From Ptychodera flava (Eukaryota; Hemichordata; Enteropneusta; Ptychoderidae), in the NCBI RefSeq assembly GCF_041260155.1, contig NC_091940.1, forward strand, positions 27,350,370 through 27,414,369: a DNA stretch of 64,000 bases. Direction: 5' to 3'. This document shows positions 39,701-51,942 of the stretch, one piece after another. Made by a program: the position numbers and the translations under genes. Position 1 is the first letter of the stretch. The number at the start of each line of letters is the position of its first letter. Below the pieces are notes generated by a model. The model ran no database searches. It was not told where the DNA came from and saw only the letters and a program-made list of their open reading frames with translations.

Positions 39701-41270
39701 TGATATTCCTCTTACGCAGGGCAAAATTTAATGTAAACAAAAGCTTCATGGAAATAGTGGTGGCATAAAGGCAGAAATTTCGCTTTTAGGACACTTCAGA
39801 GACCTTGAAGTGCTATATCAATATCAAATTGAGAAATTTTACGTTTCGATTTCAAAGGGCCAGCAGCTGTAACTTTTGGCGACCTTTTCGCTATTCTTGT
39901 TTTGCATGTCACTTGCACATTCTAGTTCTATTTCCCAAAGCCTGTTGGAACCTGTACTATTTTAGCTTTCGAACACATGGTCTGTATCGGTAACATACAC
40001 TGTTACTGTAAATATTTGAATGGTAGGCTGCACCAGAATTAACTTGTCAAAAATAAAAATGCAATTAAATGGTGTACACAAACTGAATGTTTCTCAACAT
40101 GCTTTGATGAGAACGAGAAACTGTAGTTGACATACAAAAAAGTGAAAAAACTTCAAAGTTACAGCCACTGGCCCTTTCATTGAACTTCTTTTGTTAGTGT
40201 CGGGCGGTTTGGCAAGAGGGGAATGTTCATAGACATGCTTATTCCCTGGGCTTTTAAGTCTCTGTAAAGGTACGTTATAAACAAAGCGACACGTACCTTG
40301 CAGTTTCGTCTCTGACAACACCAGGGCACAAAGCGACAAAATAAAGCCATAAAAAGACTACATATACCAGCATCATGCACGTGGTACTGCCGTGCAAGGC
40401 ACTACATCGAATTCATCGGGAAGCTATAGTAGAAAAAAAAACTCACGAGAATGGTGTAATTCGAGGGCGCCTCTATGACGTAAAAGCACACGTCATAGTC
40501 ACTATAGTCTTCTGGGAAGCCAGGAGAAGTCAGCACGCCACCAGTTCCTGAGTACGTACCACCACACTCACCGGCAACTCGTCGGCCTAAAAGAGGATGA
40601 AATATTTCTATTGAGCTGCTCTACTACGTGAACTTGGATTTTTCAACAGCCCACTGAAAGATCCATACCCTGCCCTTCCTTGCTTCTGTTTTCTGTTCGA
40701 CGGTACGTATTTGGATCTTTGGTCTCTTGGTGGGATGGCAGTTCCCTCACTTCTTGATGGTGCCGCGGTTTGTGGAGGGCCATCATCAATGGATTAGAGG
40801 AACAATTATCACTTTTGATGGGATTTTGATTGTGTTATTTAAGAAAACCCGTGTATTCTGCCTTTCTGATCTCCAGAGTATGTTGCAGAGTGTGAGCCTT
40901 GTCGTCAGAATTCATAGTGTACATTTAGCAATGCGTTTGTTGGGAAATCTGGTCTAAACTAAAATTCATGGGACACTTATATCACATTATTCATATGAAA
41001 ACTAGTTTGTTGACATGTTGAAAGCTCTGCATTTTGGGAGCAGATCAAAACACACTATTTCACAAACAGAACGACAAGTACGGAGAATACATCGAAGTTA
41101 ACAGCTCAAGGTCTTTACACAAACTTACCCCTGTGTAGTTGTATGGCTTCATTTTGCGGTTTCGACTCATCGTTGGTTTTAATTCCAGCGAATGAGGTGT
41201 CCGATGTTCCGAAATACATGCTTGTGATTACGAGGAGTATGAATCCGACTGGTTTAATGATAACTTCCAT
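33765..41270 (-). CDS. G3: NETO-like CUB-CUB-LDLa receptor with PPxY tail (512 aa, complete)
   Basis: Eight minus-strand exons: 41129-41270 (signal peptide, MEVIIKPVGFILLVITSMYF), 40447-40586 and 38641-38890 (CUB1), 37230-37427 and 36188-36376 (CUB2), 35302-35454 (LDLa, six cysteines, [17 protein letters not shown]), 34869-35046 (transmembrane HIVGIVAVCLFFVYIL, then basic RHCYIRH stop-transfer and a Gln/Ala-rich stretch), 33765-34053 (tail). Total is 1539 nt in frame to TGA; intron phases match G2. The tail carries PPPSQPIP and ends DLPPPPAYEDVVSGKYGT, a PPxY motif in the same place as in G2. CUB1 exon 3 has no cysteine (usual C3-C4 pair missing) and CUB2 exon 4 has none (C1-C2 missing). Introns hold two TTAA family 1 elements and one family 3 element. 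Function inferred: cell-surface receptor or channel auxiliary protein. Confidence 0.92.
36615..36950. mobile_element. MITE, TTAA family 1, copy in G3 intron 4
   Basis: 336 bp flanked by TTAA (36611-36614 and 36951-36954). The right end CCCGAGGTGCGTTCTACT mirrors the left end AGTAAAATATGCTTCG. The centre has AAAATGGCCGCCATCC, shared with the 39.0-kb and 61.4-kb copies. Confidence 0.8.
37487..37705. mobile_element. MITE, TTAA family 3, copy in G3 intron 3
   Basis: Flanked by TTAA (37483-37486 and 37706-37709). The ends CCCAAATTTGAGCGC and GGCGCTCAAAGGA are inverted repeats around a TTTGAGCGC core. The interior is AT-rich and without coding capacity. Confidence 0.7.
38982..39339. mobile_element. 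MITE, TTAA family 1, copy in G3 intron 2
   Basis: Left TTAA at 38978-38981, then GGAAGAATGCGCCTCG. The right end is CCGCGAGGCGCGATCTAG, where the TTAA has been lost. It is in the same orientation as the 36.6-kb copy and clearly similar along its length, including AAAATGGCCGCCATCCC. Confidence 0.82.
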
Positions 41271-41439
41271 CGCGTCAATATAATCTTCCTACCGTAAATG
41301 ATGTACTTTATTGTTTCCTTTAAAGTTACTCAAGCACCGATGATAATGATGTATCCGAATCTGTTAAATGAAGAACGTGCTAAAGTCATTTTTGGAATTA
41401 CAAAAGGAAATCTGTGAATATATATTAAGGACATCTGTG

Positions 41440-41550
<111 letters not shown>

Positions 41551-42588
41551 CAGGGCTCGAAATTAACTTTTTCCCTGGTAGTCCACTTGGGCTACCATTT
41601 TCTGAAGTTGGTAGCCCAGTAACAATGGCTGGTAGCCCATGCATATTTTAGTTTAGGGTTATTGTTTTTCATTTACAGACAAGAAAAAGCAATTTTCAAG
41701 ATTCTTCCCATGAAGTGAATTTTCTAGTCATTTGATGTGAATACTTGCAAACCTGATACCTAAAGGAAAAAGGTATAAAGCCCCCCCCCCCCCCCGCAAT
41801 ATATTTCTGGTCCTGACATTCAGTAAAAGTGATGTGGCTAAGCGGTTTTCTTTTTTTTCATTTTTTTTATTCTTAGCTATGCTTGTTTGGCACTATTGAT
41901 GCAACAGTTATTGTCTTTTATCACTGGCTGCATAATACTTCCGTTTTCTTTTTAGCATTTTTGGACATAGGATATCAAGGATAGCTGTACCGATGAGTAT
42001 GTAACCCCCAAAAAGCCATAACGCGCAGGTTCTGAAATGACGCAGAAACATCTTTCTTTGGCCTAATGGACAACAGTGGTACTCAAAGTTTAGTGACCTA
42101 TTGACAACTCGCTCACTCTCAGAATTGTACGCAAAATTTGACAGTCCTCATGACAACGACCACGACCTTCTCAGCACGACTAGACATACTGTAGCAGGGC
42201 TTAAAATAGACCATGGGCTTTCTGTAGGGAGGTGGAATATTGTCTGTGATTGATACATTATGATCAAAATGCAATGAAAATGCGTTTTCATATTGGCCAT
42301 CATTTCCTACGCCTGTCATCCAAGTACATCAGTTGAGATACTTGGTTGCAAAGTTTCACTGCACGGTTGTCTTTGTAATTGGCATAACAAAGTCATAGTC
42401 TGGCCTTTCTCTGTGTCGAACTGGATTTGACTGCAATTTAGCTCGTTCCAAAGTGACGGACCGGACATGGCACAATTTATGTCCCGGTCTTTGGTAGTCC
42501 GTGTGGGCTACCATTTCATGGACTTTGGTAGCCCCAGGGAAAGTTGGTAGTCTATGGACGCGGGACTACCGCTAATTTCGAGCCCTGT
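41551..42588. mobile_element. hAT-like non-autonomous element (1038 bp)
   Basis: 15-bp perfect terminal inverted repeats CAGGGCTCGAAATTA. Subterminal GGTAGCCCA / GGGCTACCA motifs are repeated several times near both ends. The flanks (ATATATGA and TATAATCA) are not an exact duplication, possibly because the left side is a microsatellite. No transposase is visible. Confidence 0.72.
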
Positions 42589-42766
42589 ATAATCAAGAAA
42601 TAAATCATAAACGTATTCAATAACCTTGACCTGAAAAATGTAATTGAGACAAACCTGAAGGTAAAATTCTTCGATGTGATATTTATTGTTATTGATCTAT
42701 TGATCACAATTTCTGATGGCCTCACTGACCCCAATTAATATGGCCAAGATGTAGAGTTGAATTTAA

Positions 42767-42984
42767 AGGGAGTGGTCGTCGGAACTCTGCTCAAAGGTTG
42801 CCAGGGACCCCTACGACCGATGTAAATACTGTATCTAGGGTACGTTGGCGATTGATGAAAGTTGAAACATGCTTGTTAACAATGAATATATGTTGCAGCT
42901 ATGTTGAAGTGACGCATATAGATATCATGCACGAAATGCATTGTTTTTAAACAAGAACGTCGCACACGCAGAGTTCCGACGACA
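42767..42984. mobile_element. MITE, TTAA family 2, copy 2
   Basis: Flanked by TTAA (42763-42766 and 42985-42988) with ends AGGGAGTGGTCGTCGGAACT and GAGTTCCGACGACA. It shares the block GGGACCCCTACGACCGATGT and most of its length with 2057-2290. Confidence 0.8.
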
Positions 42985-44540
42985 TTAACAGCACAACGAC
43001 AAAATTTTGCGCTATGGACAGTGTCTGCAACTTTTGGCAATTTAGAGAATTTTTCTCTGTGTAGCTTACTCCCTACTGAATCCTGAAACATTCAGTACAT
43101 TGGCTGTAAATGTAGCATCCGTAAGTGGCACGACCATTGTTATTGATGACAAATTAATGCAAGTCCAGACTAGAATACAATTTTAGATCTGACAATAACA
43201 ACGCTACTTGCACACATATATTACCTTTGTGCAGAAGCTAAACACTTCGTCCTAAGGTTTAGTTGGGTTGAACAAGAAATTTAAGCTGATACAAGCCTAT
43301 TTATATTGCTCCTGGACTTCATACAGAATAAGTATAATTACATGACAATATTCCATTTTCTTTGAATTTTCGATTCTATCTTGGCATTGTAATAGTTTCA
43401 TACAAGTTGTTTGTCAAAATAATCCCCTACCCCCTTGATTTCCATTGCCCCCTCCCCGTACAATAAAAAATAGTGACAATATCACTGTTCGCTCCCACAT
43501 AGTTATCAAAACAAGCCAACAATTGTATGAAACATGGACATACATACAGACAGACTGATATACAAAGACTTGCATGGAGTGATGACATTGGCCTCAAAGT
43601 ATGCCTTGGCCCATGGAGAGTGATAAAGATATAACAAACAGCTGTATGTAATGATAAAATAGTTAAGTATATGCCCACAGGCACTGAGGGTGATTATGTT
43701 ACAGCAATTTGATTAGTTTCTTTTCCTTTTCTACTTCTGTGATAATCTTTAAGACAATCAATCTGCAAGGCAGTTTCTGTATTGACAAATATGTTATCTT
43801 TTACAAGCACAAAGGAAACTATTCTTCATTTTTCATTTACAGTATTTGACATAGACTGAAATACATAACATGCAACCAGTGTTTACATTTTGCCCATACA
43901 CCAGATACATAGAGAGATTTCAGCATGCAATTATTAACTCAGAAACCTTACAGGGAAAAGTAAACATTGTTTTCTTCCAGAACAGCGGTGCATCCACATC
44001 TGGAACAACTTACAAACTTAACCAATTACACAAGGATGATAACACAAGAGATAAAGTTAAGAAATTTAACTGTGGGGAACTTGACTATTCCTTTCAAATC
44101 CCTACCTAATACACTGCATGGTTAATTGCGCTCAAAAATACATCGGGGTGGACCATTTGATAAAGGGGGGGGGGTGTCTGGAAGATTGATGAGGTACATT
44201 ATCTATTTTTATCCGATCCATTCTTTTTTTCCCCACTCGCCAACCTTTTCTTTTTGTCAAACCTTCTCTGACTGATTTTTTATTGACATTTGTTTGGAAT
44301 TTTTTTCAAAACCCCCCTCCCTCACTCTTAAACATTGAAAAAAATTTTGAAAATATTTGTTGGAAACCAAACTTGCTAACATCACCTCAGCTATGTTTTC
44401 TAATGATTTTTTTACCGCCAAACAACACCAAATACAGTTTACCATACCAAAGCTTACTAAATCACCACATTATATACTCTTAGTTCCAGTAGGTTTAAAA
44501 TTACCAAAAACAATCTTAAAAATACAAAATGAAAGATATC
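42985..44540. other. G4-G3 intergenic spacer, no gene recognised
   Basis: AT-rich sequence with a poly-G run near 44166. An 80-codon open stretch at 43870-44109 (plus) lacks recognisable domains and exon-like context, so I do not call it a gene. Confidence 0.5.
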
Positions 44541-45290
44541 CCAGTAAAATTGACAGTTTCGCAAAGTTGCCCCAAAAATTCAAAATTCTGGATTTCAACC
44601 TAATTTCAATATATCATATTAACATAAACCCTAAGAACCTGTTTACCAAATAACAAAGCAATCAGACTGGTAAATTTTGAGAAACAAATTTTTTGACCAA
44701 AAATGAGAAAAATTGCCCCCAAAATACAAAATTGCAGATTTCATCCTAATTTCAATATATCTTATTAACATAAACCCTTGGAACCTGTACACTAAATATC
44801 AAAGCTACAAGATCAGTAGTTGTAGGAGAAAAACTTTTTTGACTAAAAGAGGCAAAAATTGCCCCAAAATTAAAAAAAAATTTGCCAGTTTCAACATAAC
44901 TTCAATATATTATATCGAGATTAATTTAGATACCTGTAAACCAAATATCAAAGCTATCAAATCAGTAGTTTTTGGATAAATTTTTTTTTTATCAAAAATT
45001 GGGAAAATTGCCCCAAAATTACAAATATGGCAATATCAATACAATTTGTACAAGCATGACTGAGGTATGAATATTAACTTTCAGAGCAATCAGACGAGCG
45101 ATTTCAGAGAACAAGATTTTCGTACTAAAAATGGAAAAAAATACCCTAAAAATACAAACATGCAAATTTCACCCCAATTTTTGCACACATAGTTAAAAAT
45201 ACCTAAAGGAATCTGCATACTAAGTTTCAACCCAAATCTGACCAATGCTTACTTAGTTTTAGCCATTTGCAGGATTTTTCCTTTTTTCCC
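44541..45290. repeat. Imperfect tandem repeat, period about 150 bp, about 5 units
   Basis: The block TTGCCCCAAAATTACAAA and close variants recur at about 44568, 44713, 44862, 45012 and 45143. Each is followed by TTTCAATATAT-like and CCAAATATCAAAGC-like blocks. Units are strongly diverged and AT-rich, with no protein. Confidence 0.75.
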
Positions 45291-46928
45291 CTCATTTGCA
45301 TATTTTTGGCACTGACATGTTCATTTGAACAAATTCACATCTCCACCTCTAGGTGCACCTGTACACCAAATACTAATACAATAGGTGCTGCGGTTTAGGA
45401 GTTTTTGTCGTGGACGGACATACATACATACATACAGACGACATTTTACCAGCTTATAAGAATACCTCCCATTTGCATATATACATATGCATGTATGGGA
45501 GCTAATAATAAGGGCTCCCTTACAAGCAGTTTCCCAGCTGAAGAGATAGCTTTCAATGTTATTGGCCATGGACAGTGATCAGAGCACTTGAAGTGACATC
45601 ACCGACGTATTCATGACGTTTGCCAAACGAACCACGCCTATCCGGGCATTTTCCTACGATCAGCTGTAGCACAGTCCCTCTATCCACATAGAGGGACTGT
45701 GGCTGTAGCTATGAGTAACAGCACCTCTCGTTTGTTGCTGGTTGACGGTCCGAAATGGCTTCCCACTGACCTTTGGTCTGAAGCCTCTAAACATCACAAA
45801 TTTTCTCTGGCATCGACTGTTTGAGGCCGAAAACAAGAACCAGAACCGCTCGCTTTCCTCACCGTCGCCGTATGTTTGTTTGTTGTGAATTCCGCTGCCA
45901 CCATCAGTGTAGCTACGCCGATCAACAATGGACGTTCGCATGGCACCTCGGCAATAGTTAAAATCTAACGCACGGCTTGGAATTTTCTGCTAGTGGCGCT
46001 TTTGCCGCGAGATTTGGTATCGCGATCGGCCAGGGTCAGGTATAATTTCCTGTAAAAGACCGTGGATGTATGATAGTCCTTTCCGTACGTCCACGAATGG
46101 TCGTATGCCATGACCTTGTGACGTAGTTAATGATAACCATAGCCAGGGACCGCAAACACACCTAATGAGAGCATTCTGTTTGTCGTAAACGAACTTACAT
46201 ATCTGCCATGAACTCCGACTCCAGATGCGTGGTAAAGCACTCTCTCGTAATATGTACAGCACGGCGGATATGATCTCTCAGTTCAACGCCATGTCATCGA
46301 TGTCAACCTCGTGTCGCATTGCTCCATATAATAGGGATTACGGCTTTATTGACACACTTTACATTGTGACGTAACAGAACAGTTACGTAGCGGCTTTGCA
46401 CTGCATTTTTTGCATAATGATAATGATTTTCTCCTATTTGCATTGTTTTTTCTTCCAGGGGTGCAGACTAGACTATCATTTTTCCAGTGCAACTTTTATC
46501 AGAAATTATTGTCACAGTAAGGCAGTTATTGTTCAAAAGGAATACGAAATTCTCGCGGTTAGGCACCAAAACACAGAAAACTCAAGGAACAGACATGCTT
46601 TATTTCTGGAGCTGGTCTGGTCGACGATATAAGGCCTAGGCCACAGAGGGACCCGCCGTGCCTTGGTGGATGTGTGTTTGAATTTGGTTTTGGTATAAGC
46701 ATGACACTCAGTCGGAATGAACCGCATATGGAAATTAAACTGTTATGTTGAATACCGTGATCATAACAATGCATCCTATTCAACTGTTCGCGAGAAAATG
46801 CGATGCGTAATCTCCATAGCTGGTGATATGATTTGAGTATCAGAAAACTACTATCAGCGATGTACTTTTTAGGACAAAACATTTGCAGAAGAATGCTATT
46901 AGTTTTGCTGTGTTTTAAATTTTAAAAG
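45291..46928. other. Intergenic, no gene recognised
   Basis: It contains a short CATA tract near 45418-45435, the miniature hairpin at 45670-45701, and a relatively GC-rich stretch around 45700-46330. Short open frames on the minus strand (45660-45941, 45990-46262) have no domain and no convincing exon borders. Confidence 0.45.
45670..45701. mobile_element. Minimal palindromic insertion (32 bp) with 7-bp direct repeats
   Basis: Perfect 14-bp inverted arms CACAGTCCCTCTAT and ATAGAGGGACTGTG around a CCAC loop. The direct repeat GCTGTAG flanks it on both sides. The CACAGTCCCTC end also appears singly near 50239 and 62607, suggesting a dispersed family of which this is a termini-only relic. Confidence 0.55.
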
Positions 46929-46931
46929 TTA

Positions 46932-48179
46932 GGCTGCGTTCAATAAAAATGGTAAGAGGGGCCCTGGAAAAATCGCGATTGAAATCTTATTTGTTTTCAG
47001 ATCCCCCCTCAATACCCTCAAAAAGTTTCAAGTCCCAACGTCTATACGATCAAAAATTTTCAGGTCCCCACCAAATTATCATATAGCCACATATTTATTA
47101 GTAATGCACGCAGAGTTAAAAGAAACATACACTTCGTTGTTCTGCACGCAGGTGTTCGACACTACCACTTATCAGCAGGTCGTAGAGCCATATAACTAGG
47201 GCAAGTTCTTAAATTGATTCATTTTTAAATGCACCAGTGGACGTTTTGGATTTATCAGTCCAAGCCGACTTGTGTTTATCCAACTCTGGCCAGGTCAATG
47301 GCACCAGCTGAAAGCCACACAAAATGACAATCATGAGAAAGTACGCAAAGTGTGAATTCCTGGCTACATTTTGCCAAATTATAAAAAAAAAACTGAGCAT
47401 GGTGACCTAACGAAAAATGTTTTTTTTTTTTTTTTAAAAGTGCAGGACATATGCAACTTAGATTGTACCGTGGGTACTTTAAATGCTTTATAAAATTGAC
47501 AATACTGAAAAGTTAAAATATGCCGTCAAATAAATGTTTTAATCTCAGAAATTTTGGGTGTGATAATGGCAAATTTGGTAAAAAATACATGATTCCATTT
47601 GGTCATACATTTTTTCATTTAAATGAGAGTCTTTACTGTTCAAAGGTTTACTTTTGTGTTACTGTATGATGAGCTGTCCAGTATTCAGCTTGCCAACACT
47701 CCATATACGTGTACCCTGCATTTGTATCATTGACAAATAACTTTCAGTGTGAACTCGAATTCAATTGTCACTAATATTTAGACAAATGGGCTTTGTGGAC
47801 ACACTGAATATTGTGTTTTTCAGCATGCTGTAGAGAGACACCAAGAAACTGTATTTGATACATTGCAACGAAGTATTGGAAAAAAAGTATCAACAGTTGC
47901 AGCTCCTTCCCCATTACAAGGCCAACTTGTAGTTTTACGAAAATTTAATTTCATTCATACATTCTTAGATTTTTTCGAGATTAAAGTCATAAAATACGAC
48001 AAAACGGTTCCGACTAGATTTTGTTTAATTATTACTAAAATTAGAACAATTGGACGGCATCAAAATGTTGGGAGCCAAAATATTTTCAGGTCCCCCTATA
48101 GGCAGAGCAAAACATTCAAGTCCCCCCTAGACTACCCCAAGAATTTTCGAATCCCTCACTACTTTTAGTGAACGCAGCC
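46932..48179. mobile_element. PIF/Harbinger-like non-autonomous element (1248 bp)
   Basis: Terminal inverted repeats GGCTGCGTTCAATAAAA and its inverse (TTTTAGTGAACGCAGCC), flanked by TTA on both sides (46929-46931 and 48180-48182). Subterminal CAGGTCCCC / CAAGTCCCCCC motifs occur several times at each end. The 101-codon open stretch at 47863-48168 is not transposase-like. Confidence 0.75.
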
Positions 48180-48182
48180 TTA

Positions 48183-50650
48183 CAGTTGCAAAGAACACCA
48201 GCTGACTCATCCCTTGGAAATCTTTTGAGAGGATATAGTTGAACGTCTAGTTTTCTTTGCCGGCGTAGGAACTGATTCAATATTACAGTTCATTACAGTA
48301 AATTACGCCTTGTAAGGAATAATCGCCTCTTGGTATTACAATGCAAAATGCCCATCTTGCTCGCGCTGCCCTGTGACCTCCAATGTAGCAAAATTTAGTC
48401 ACAATTCTGACTAACATGAACAACGCCCTCACCTCTCATAACACATCTATGAGTTGCGCGACGCGTTCGGTTTGAAACTCACAGCACATAAATAATGTAA
48501 AATGACGCTGTTGGTGAAGTTTTAAAGTCCATCACAATAGCTCTTCAGGCACTGAGAAAATATTTATTATTATATCATTACGTATTATTATATCATTACG
48601 TAGTTGTAATATTGCCAACTGATCTCGAGCATTTCAAACAAAATATTTTGAAAATCTTTTGTTGTCACCTTTAAAGCCTGTCGTAACTTTCGATAAATTT
48701 ACAGACTGAAACTTGTCTTCTGTAGCTGTTTTCAATGAATTGATTACGTTCGCCCGAACAGTTTCCCTTCTTCCGAGTTTTCAAACACCGGCCGCCCATC
48801 CTCACTGGTAAATGTGTTCAGCGTCATGGTCGTTTTGAGTTGAAGTGGTTCACGTTTGCGTTCAGTCTTGGTGACAATACGGTCAGTCCGCAAACCATTT
48901 CTGGTTTTTTGTTTCATCTGACTGGCAGCTAGCGCGCATAAAAACCCTGTCTACGCAAGCCTTGCTAAAATTGACCTACCTAATTATCTTGGAGGTATGT
49001 CATACGGGCACCTAGGAGTTTGACTTCGTATGTGGACGTTAATATGGCAACATTATTGTCAACGCCCGAGAAGGACATCTTTACAAACGAGCATAGGAAT
49101 TAAGGCATAGCACGAAAATATTCAAAACATTTTAGATACTTTTCGGGTATTTTAACACATTTTTGTGTCTAAAACGTATAGCAGCAATGCCTGAGGTTCC
49201 AGACTCGGTTTTGTACTTGGTAGTAAATAAAATTTAGATTTTACAGTCACAAATTTATTACACATATCTAACGTGTAGTAAGAGGATTCAACACTCTCGA
49301 CGAATGACATCCACTTGTAGCCACAGGAACATCTATAGCGGTATCTGGCGGTGACTGGGTCCAATTAGACTGAAAGATGCGTCGCTCCCAACGCAACGTA
49401 GAGAGCGCCCTCGAGCGACGGATCTTCCAGTCTAGGGTCCAATCAGCCTCACATAAACAATTAGGTTTACGTAGGGACACCCACCATCATATCGATTCGC
49501 AAAAAGCTTGAGTATTGGTCACTGAAGTAACACGTTTCACCGAGTGGTGTCTACTTATACCGAGAAGGACACGTTTACATTTGAGTTGATGGTACTTTTG
49601 CTGCCATTGAAATTTTTAAAGTAGGACGACTTTTACATTCCAGTTAAATATATTTTGACGGGGTACACCCATGATGGCTGTTCCCATATGATACACCCTT
49701 TGCCTTCCATTTTTAAAAATTCGTTGAAATAATTTGCTTTCTGTATAATCTCACCTTGAACATGCCCCTTTAATTGTGTCACTTATCACTTACCCAAAGC
49801 CGCACATCGATGTATTTTTGAGAACATGTCACATTTTATTTGCTCGAAGAGGTCAGAATTCATACATGGCAAGACAAACCACGGTCAAGGACCGTCGATG
49901 AATCATATTATAGAAAATACAAAGTGACAACCAAACTTCTCTAGATGAAATGGTAGTATTTCAAATTTAAGAATTTAAGTGAGGGAACGAGAATAGTATA
50001 TACGCTTTATGTCCAAAGATGTCACGATTTTACGATTCTTGATCATTCAACTACCCCTACTGCGCAGTCGCTCATCTCCAATTTTTCCAAGTCCCCGGAT
50101 GTACATGACTGTATGCGATGAAAACTGGCACGTTGCATTACAGCGTCTGGACAGGTTTTCCATCTACTGTGATTATACTCATGTGCATGGCTAGCGAAGC
50201 TGTGGAATCTGTCAAAATTACATACCACCATTGTGTGTAGAGGGACTGTGATACCACGCATCAGTCCATGGAACTCAGCCTTGAACGGTGATAGCCCTGT
50301 CTCGGCTCGAGAATGCCAACAACTGCTACAACAGTATCATACAATTTCAATGGTTTTTCTATAAACGTCGCATCATAATTCCCTTCATACTGAGCTTCGA
50401 TGCGACAATGTGGCATAGATAGCTCTCAAGTGAAAATTCTATACTTCTAACGAACTCTAACAGTGCTACTTTCAGGAACATAGTATCATGCATTACTCTC
50501 CTTAGGCTAAATGTAAATTTAACAAAATATTACTGACCGTCTGTACATTACACACATATATTGATTTGTCATATTTGTAGCTAGAACTGAGTGAAAGATT
50601 ATATTTTCCCAAAAGGCGTGTCAATCGCTTCCGAACCAGTCTATTCCTCT
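48183..50650. other. Intergenic, no gene recognised
   Basis: Non-coding apart from short unsupported open frames. It contains a tandem duplication of TATTATTATATCATTACG near 48566-48601 and the 69-bp element at 49366-49434. Confidence 0.45.
49366..49434. mobile_element. Very short MITE (69 bp) with exact 9-bp duplication
   Basis: Inverted arms TAGACTGAAAGATGCGTCGC and GCGACGGATCTTCCAGTCTA, flanked on both sides by GGGTCCAAT (49357-49365 and 49435-49443). A 9-bp duplication is the hallmark of Mutator-like transposons, but the superfamily is not certain from one copy. Confidence 0.7.
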
Positions 50651-50734
50651 TATGTATGTATGTATGTATGTATGTATGTATGTATGTATGTATGTATGTA
50701 TGTATGTATGTATGTATGTATGTATGTATGTATG

Positions 50735-50764
<30 letters not shown>
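50651..50764. repeat. (TATG)n microsatellite
   Basis: About 28 tandem TATG units, intergenic. Confidence 0.97.
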
Positions 50765-50765
<1 letters not shown>

Positions 50766-50960
50766 CTAACGGTCTATCTATCTCACTATACGAGTGTGAT
50801 ATACCCACACACATATTCTAACATAAACGTTCATAATCTTGCAGCTATTTAAGGTGTATATATAAATAAACGTACACATAAAAATTGACATTAAATATGT
50901 TTAGTTTTCAATAACAATTGTAGAGTTGCATTCATATACATACACCTATGGATGAATTAA

Positions 50961-51076
<116 letters not shown>

Positions 51077-51264
51077 CAAAACTTGTTTGTATCTTCTCAG
51101 AGGGGTAAAGTGCTCGATGCAGGGATGCAGAGCAATATTACAATACATATGAGAACACATCAAGTATGTTTGGTACCTATTACTCGAGTTTCACGCATAC
51201 ACGCGATCGTCAGATAGGTAGATTTTATTGTGTGAAATTTGCTTCAGGTGCTTACATATAAGTG

Positions 51265-51849
51265 TCAGGTTGGGTCAAACCATTTGGTGTTGTGGGTTGG
51301 ATTGAAATTTGACAAGTAAAATTTGTTTTCGTGTCGGCACTTGGAGACCAACTCCGAACGCTTGTTTAAAAGGCTAGATTTATCTGCATTGATTATGAAT
51401 AGCTTCTCTGTAAGGCAAAGGTTGCATTTCTTTGACACATTTGAGTAACTGCTTGCTTTTGATAGGATTGACCATGATATGTTAAATGGTTTGTCCTGAG
51501 ATTTCAAGTGACAGACATATTTTGACAATTCTGTGCTGTTGGCGTATGCCTTACTTCGGAAAGATTGGACATGATTTGCATAGCGTGTTTTAAATGTGTT
51601 GTCAGTTAGACCGATGTAATGTTTCGCCTCATTGGCATCGCTTGTAACAGTAGCTTTATAGATTATAGATTTAGACTGGCAAGCCCCCTGGAGTGGGCAA
51701 TTGGTCTTGATGCGGCACTTACATACGTCAGTGAGTTTTCTATCATTGCGCTGGGTGACCCGTTTGTTGTGTGATTTTATAATGCTGCCCATGTTGTGCA
51801 TGCAACTGTAGCTTAATTTGAGTGTATTTCTGTTAAGAAATACACTCAA
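51265..51849 (-). pseudogene. Penelope GIY-YIG endonuclease fragment, left copy
   Basis: Open for 194 codons. It contains a Cys-rich segment (VCKCRIKTNCPLQGAC) and the GIY-YIG nuclease core (IIYKATVTSD, KHYIGLTDNTFKTRYANH), ending in [15 protein letters not shown]. In Penelope elements this domain nicks target DNA for integration; here it has no upstream reverse transcriptase. The first residues come from the spacer junction, so the start is not a native one. Confidence 0.85.
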
Positions 51850-51942
51850 AAGTATAAAGGATTGTAAATTACAAAAATCCCAAAGGATTGTAAATTACAT
51901 AAAGTTCTTAACAGAAATACACTCAAATTAAGCTACAGTTGC

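Noticed and set aside
43870..44109. 80-codon plus-strand open frame in the G4-G3 spacer
   Set aside because: No domain, no splice context and no match to the array genes; length is within chance for AT-rich sequence.
45660..45941. Candidate first exon with a hydrophobic stretch and donor-like GTGAGG (minus strand)
   Set aside because: The hydrophobic frame has no upstream ATG before a stop, and no following CUB exon exists nearby.
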